From CAZJLP01 sp964546955 (GTDB taxonomy: Bacteria; Verrucomicrobiota; Verrucomicrobiia; Opitutales; Opitutaceae): a stretch of DNA of 41,070 bases. How positions within the stretch are numbered: position 1 is the stretch's first letter; each line of letters begins with the position of its first letter. Below are positions 40,639 to 41,070 of the stretch, one piece after another. A program made the translations under genes and the position numbers. The stretch spans positions 1-41,070 of the forward strand of contig CAZJLP010000046.1 in NCBI GenBank assembly GCA_964546955.1. The letters run 5' to 3'. The notes beneath the pieces were generated by a model that saw only the letters and a program-made list of their open reading frames with translations, was not told where the DNA came from and searched no databases.

Positions 40639-41070
40639 GGTGAAAAGATCGTTTAGCCGCCGTGAACCCGGTGAGACGAATCGGTAACACTGGACTTGTC
40701 GATCCTCCTTCGAAATCCGACGCCAGGTCCTGCGACCCTTGGGCCCCGCCTCGATCTGACTACCGCAACAGCCCTCTCCTCCGATTGCCATTCTTTCATC
40801 GGGCGGTAGGATAGAAGCGCTCCCCCACATGCAACGGAAACCTCACAAGAAGACCTCCAACGCCGATCGCGATGCCCGCTCTTCCAAAGGAGCCGCCTCC
40901 CAGCCCATAACCGCGCTCCACCCATCGCAGCGGTCTGAACTGAACCGACCGTCGGCGCAGGGAGCTGCAACCGCAAGCCGCACCCGCCGCTTGCCAAATG
41001 AGACGTCTCCCCGCACCTATTCGAGTCCTGCCTGCTCGATGCCTGATATCCAAGACTGACACTCATGCAC
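40639..41070. other. 432-base stretch with no confident gene
   Basis: Open frames exist on both strands, but none has a convincing protein: the minus-strand ones are rich in Arg, Gly and Trp in the way that GC-rich non-coding DNA is. A gene reaching in from beyond the right edge cannot be excluded. No RNA gene, terminator or repeat is visible. Confidence 0.5.

Noticed and set aside
40653..41066. Possible genes at the right edge
   Set aside because: Three overlapping open frames exist, but none has a believable protein sequence, start or ribosome binding site.
1..41070. tRNA, rRNA or riboswitch
   Set aside because: I looked for T-arm consensus GGTTCGA.TCC with a matching acceptor stem and for common riboswitch cores by eye and found none. 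A covariance-model scan would be needed to exclude small RNAs.

Overview
The window is high-GC bacterial DNA whose gene content best fits Verrucomicrobiota, most likely Opitutaceae. The signs are a TonB-dependent receptor whose mature N-terminus reads VTLSPFEV, two ECF sigma factors carrying long membrane-tethered C-terminal halves, many small secreted beta-jelly-roll proteins, ankyrin proteins with Tat-like leaders, and many genes without a Shine-Dalgarno sequence. This is inferred from family knowledge; there is no rRNA gene to confirm it. I see no tRNA, rRNA, insertion sequence, prophage or CRISPR array.

Layout, left to right. 1-3.7 kb: a partial secreted choice-of-anchor I protein, a DinB-fold protein, a sugar phosphate isomerase/epimerase and a two-domain sulfurtransferase. 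3.7-7.8 kb: inverted hexamer arrays, a large hybrid histidine kinase and a small membrane protein. 7.9-10.4 kb: an ECF sigma factor with a transmembrane and sensor half, followed 6 bases later by a membrane protein that looks like a copy of that half without the sigma domain. 10.4-16.6 kb: an ABC exporter, a glucuronan-lyase-like (PL20) secreted protein, a heptamer repeat array, a small secreted protein with a strong terminator, and a TPR membrane protein paired with a LURP-one/tubby-like protein.

16.7-20.7 kb: a co-directional minus-strand block of LytS-type kinase, LytTR regulator, ankyrin protein, DUF1080-like secreted protein and thioredoxin. The kinase and regulator genes overlap, as do the ankyrin and DUF1080-like genes. 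20.9-27.5 kb: a TonB receptor and several secreted proteins, including two further jelly-roll candidates for polysaccharide binding or cleavage, plus a long ankyrin protein. Together with the PL20 enzyme this suggests a life on polyuronate-type glycans, although the genes are scattered and do not form a compact utilization locus.

28-33.8 kb: an AlkD-like repair protein, a gene pair made of an orphan Hcp-like tube protein and an unknown 279-residue protein, the second extended ECF sigma factor, a phosphoesterase and a small secreted protein. 33.8-41 kb: a palindrome-rich promoter region, a DUF2975 / YozG-type regulator pair, a secreted protein with two internal repeats, an alkyltransferase-like protein in which the reactive PCHR motif reads PYWR, an MFS transporter, a PhnB-like VOC protein, a cyanophycinase and a DUF2238 membrane protein.

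The best candidates for undescribed biology are the sigma factor plus duplicated sensor half, the orphan Hcp pair, and the family of 6-7 base degenerate tandem arrays between genes.
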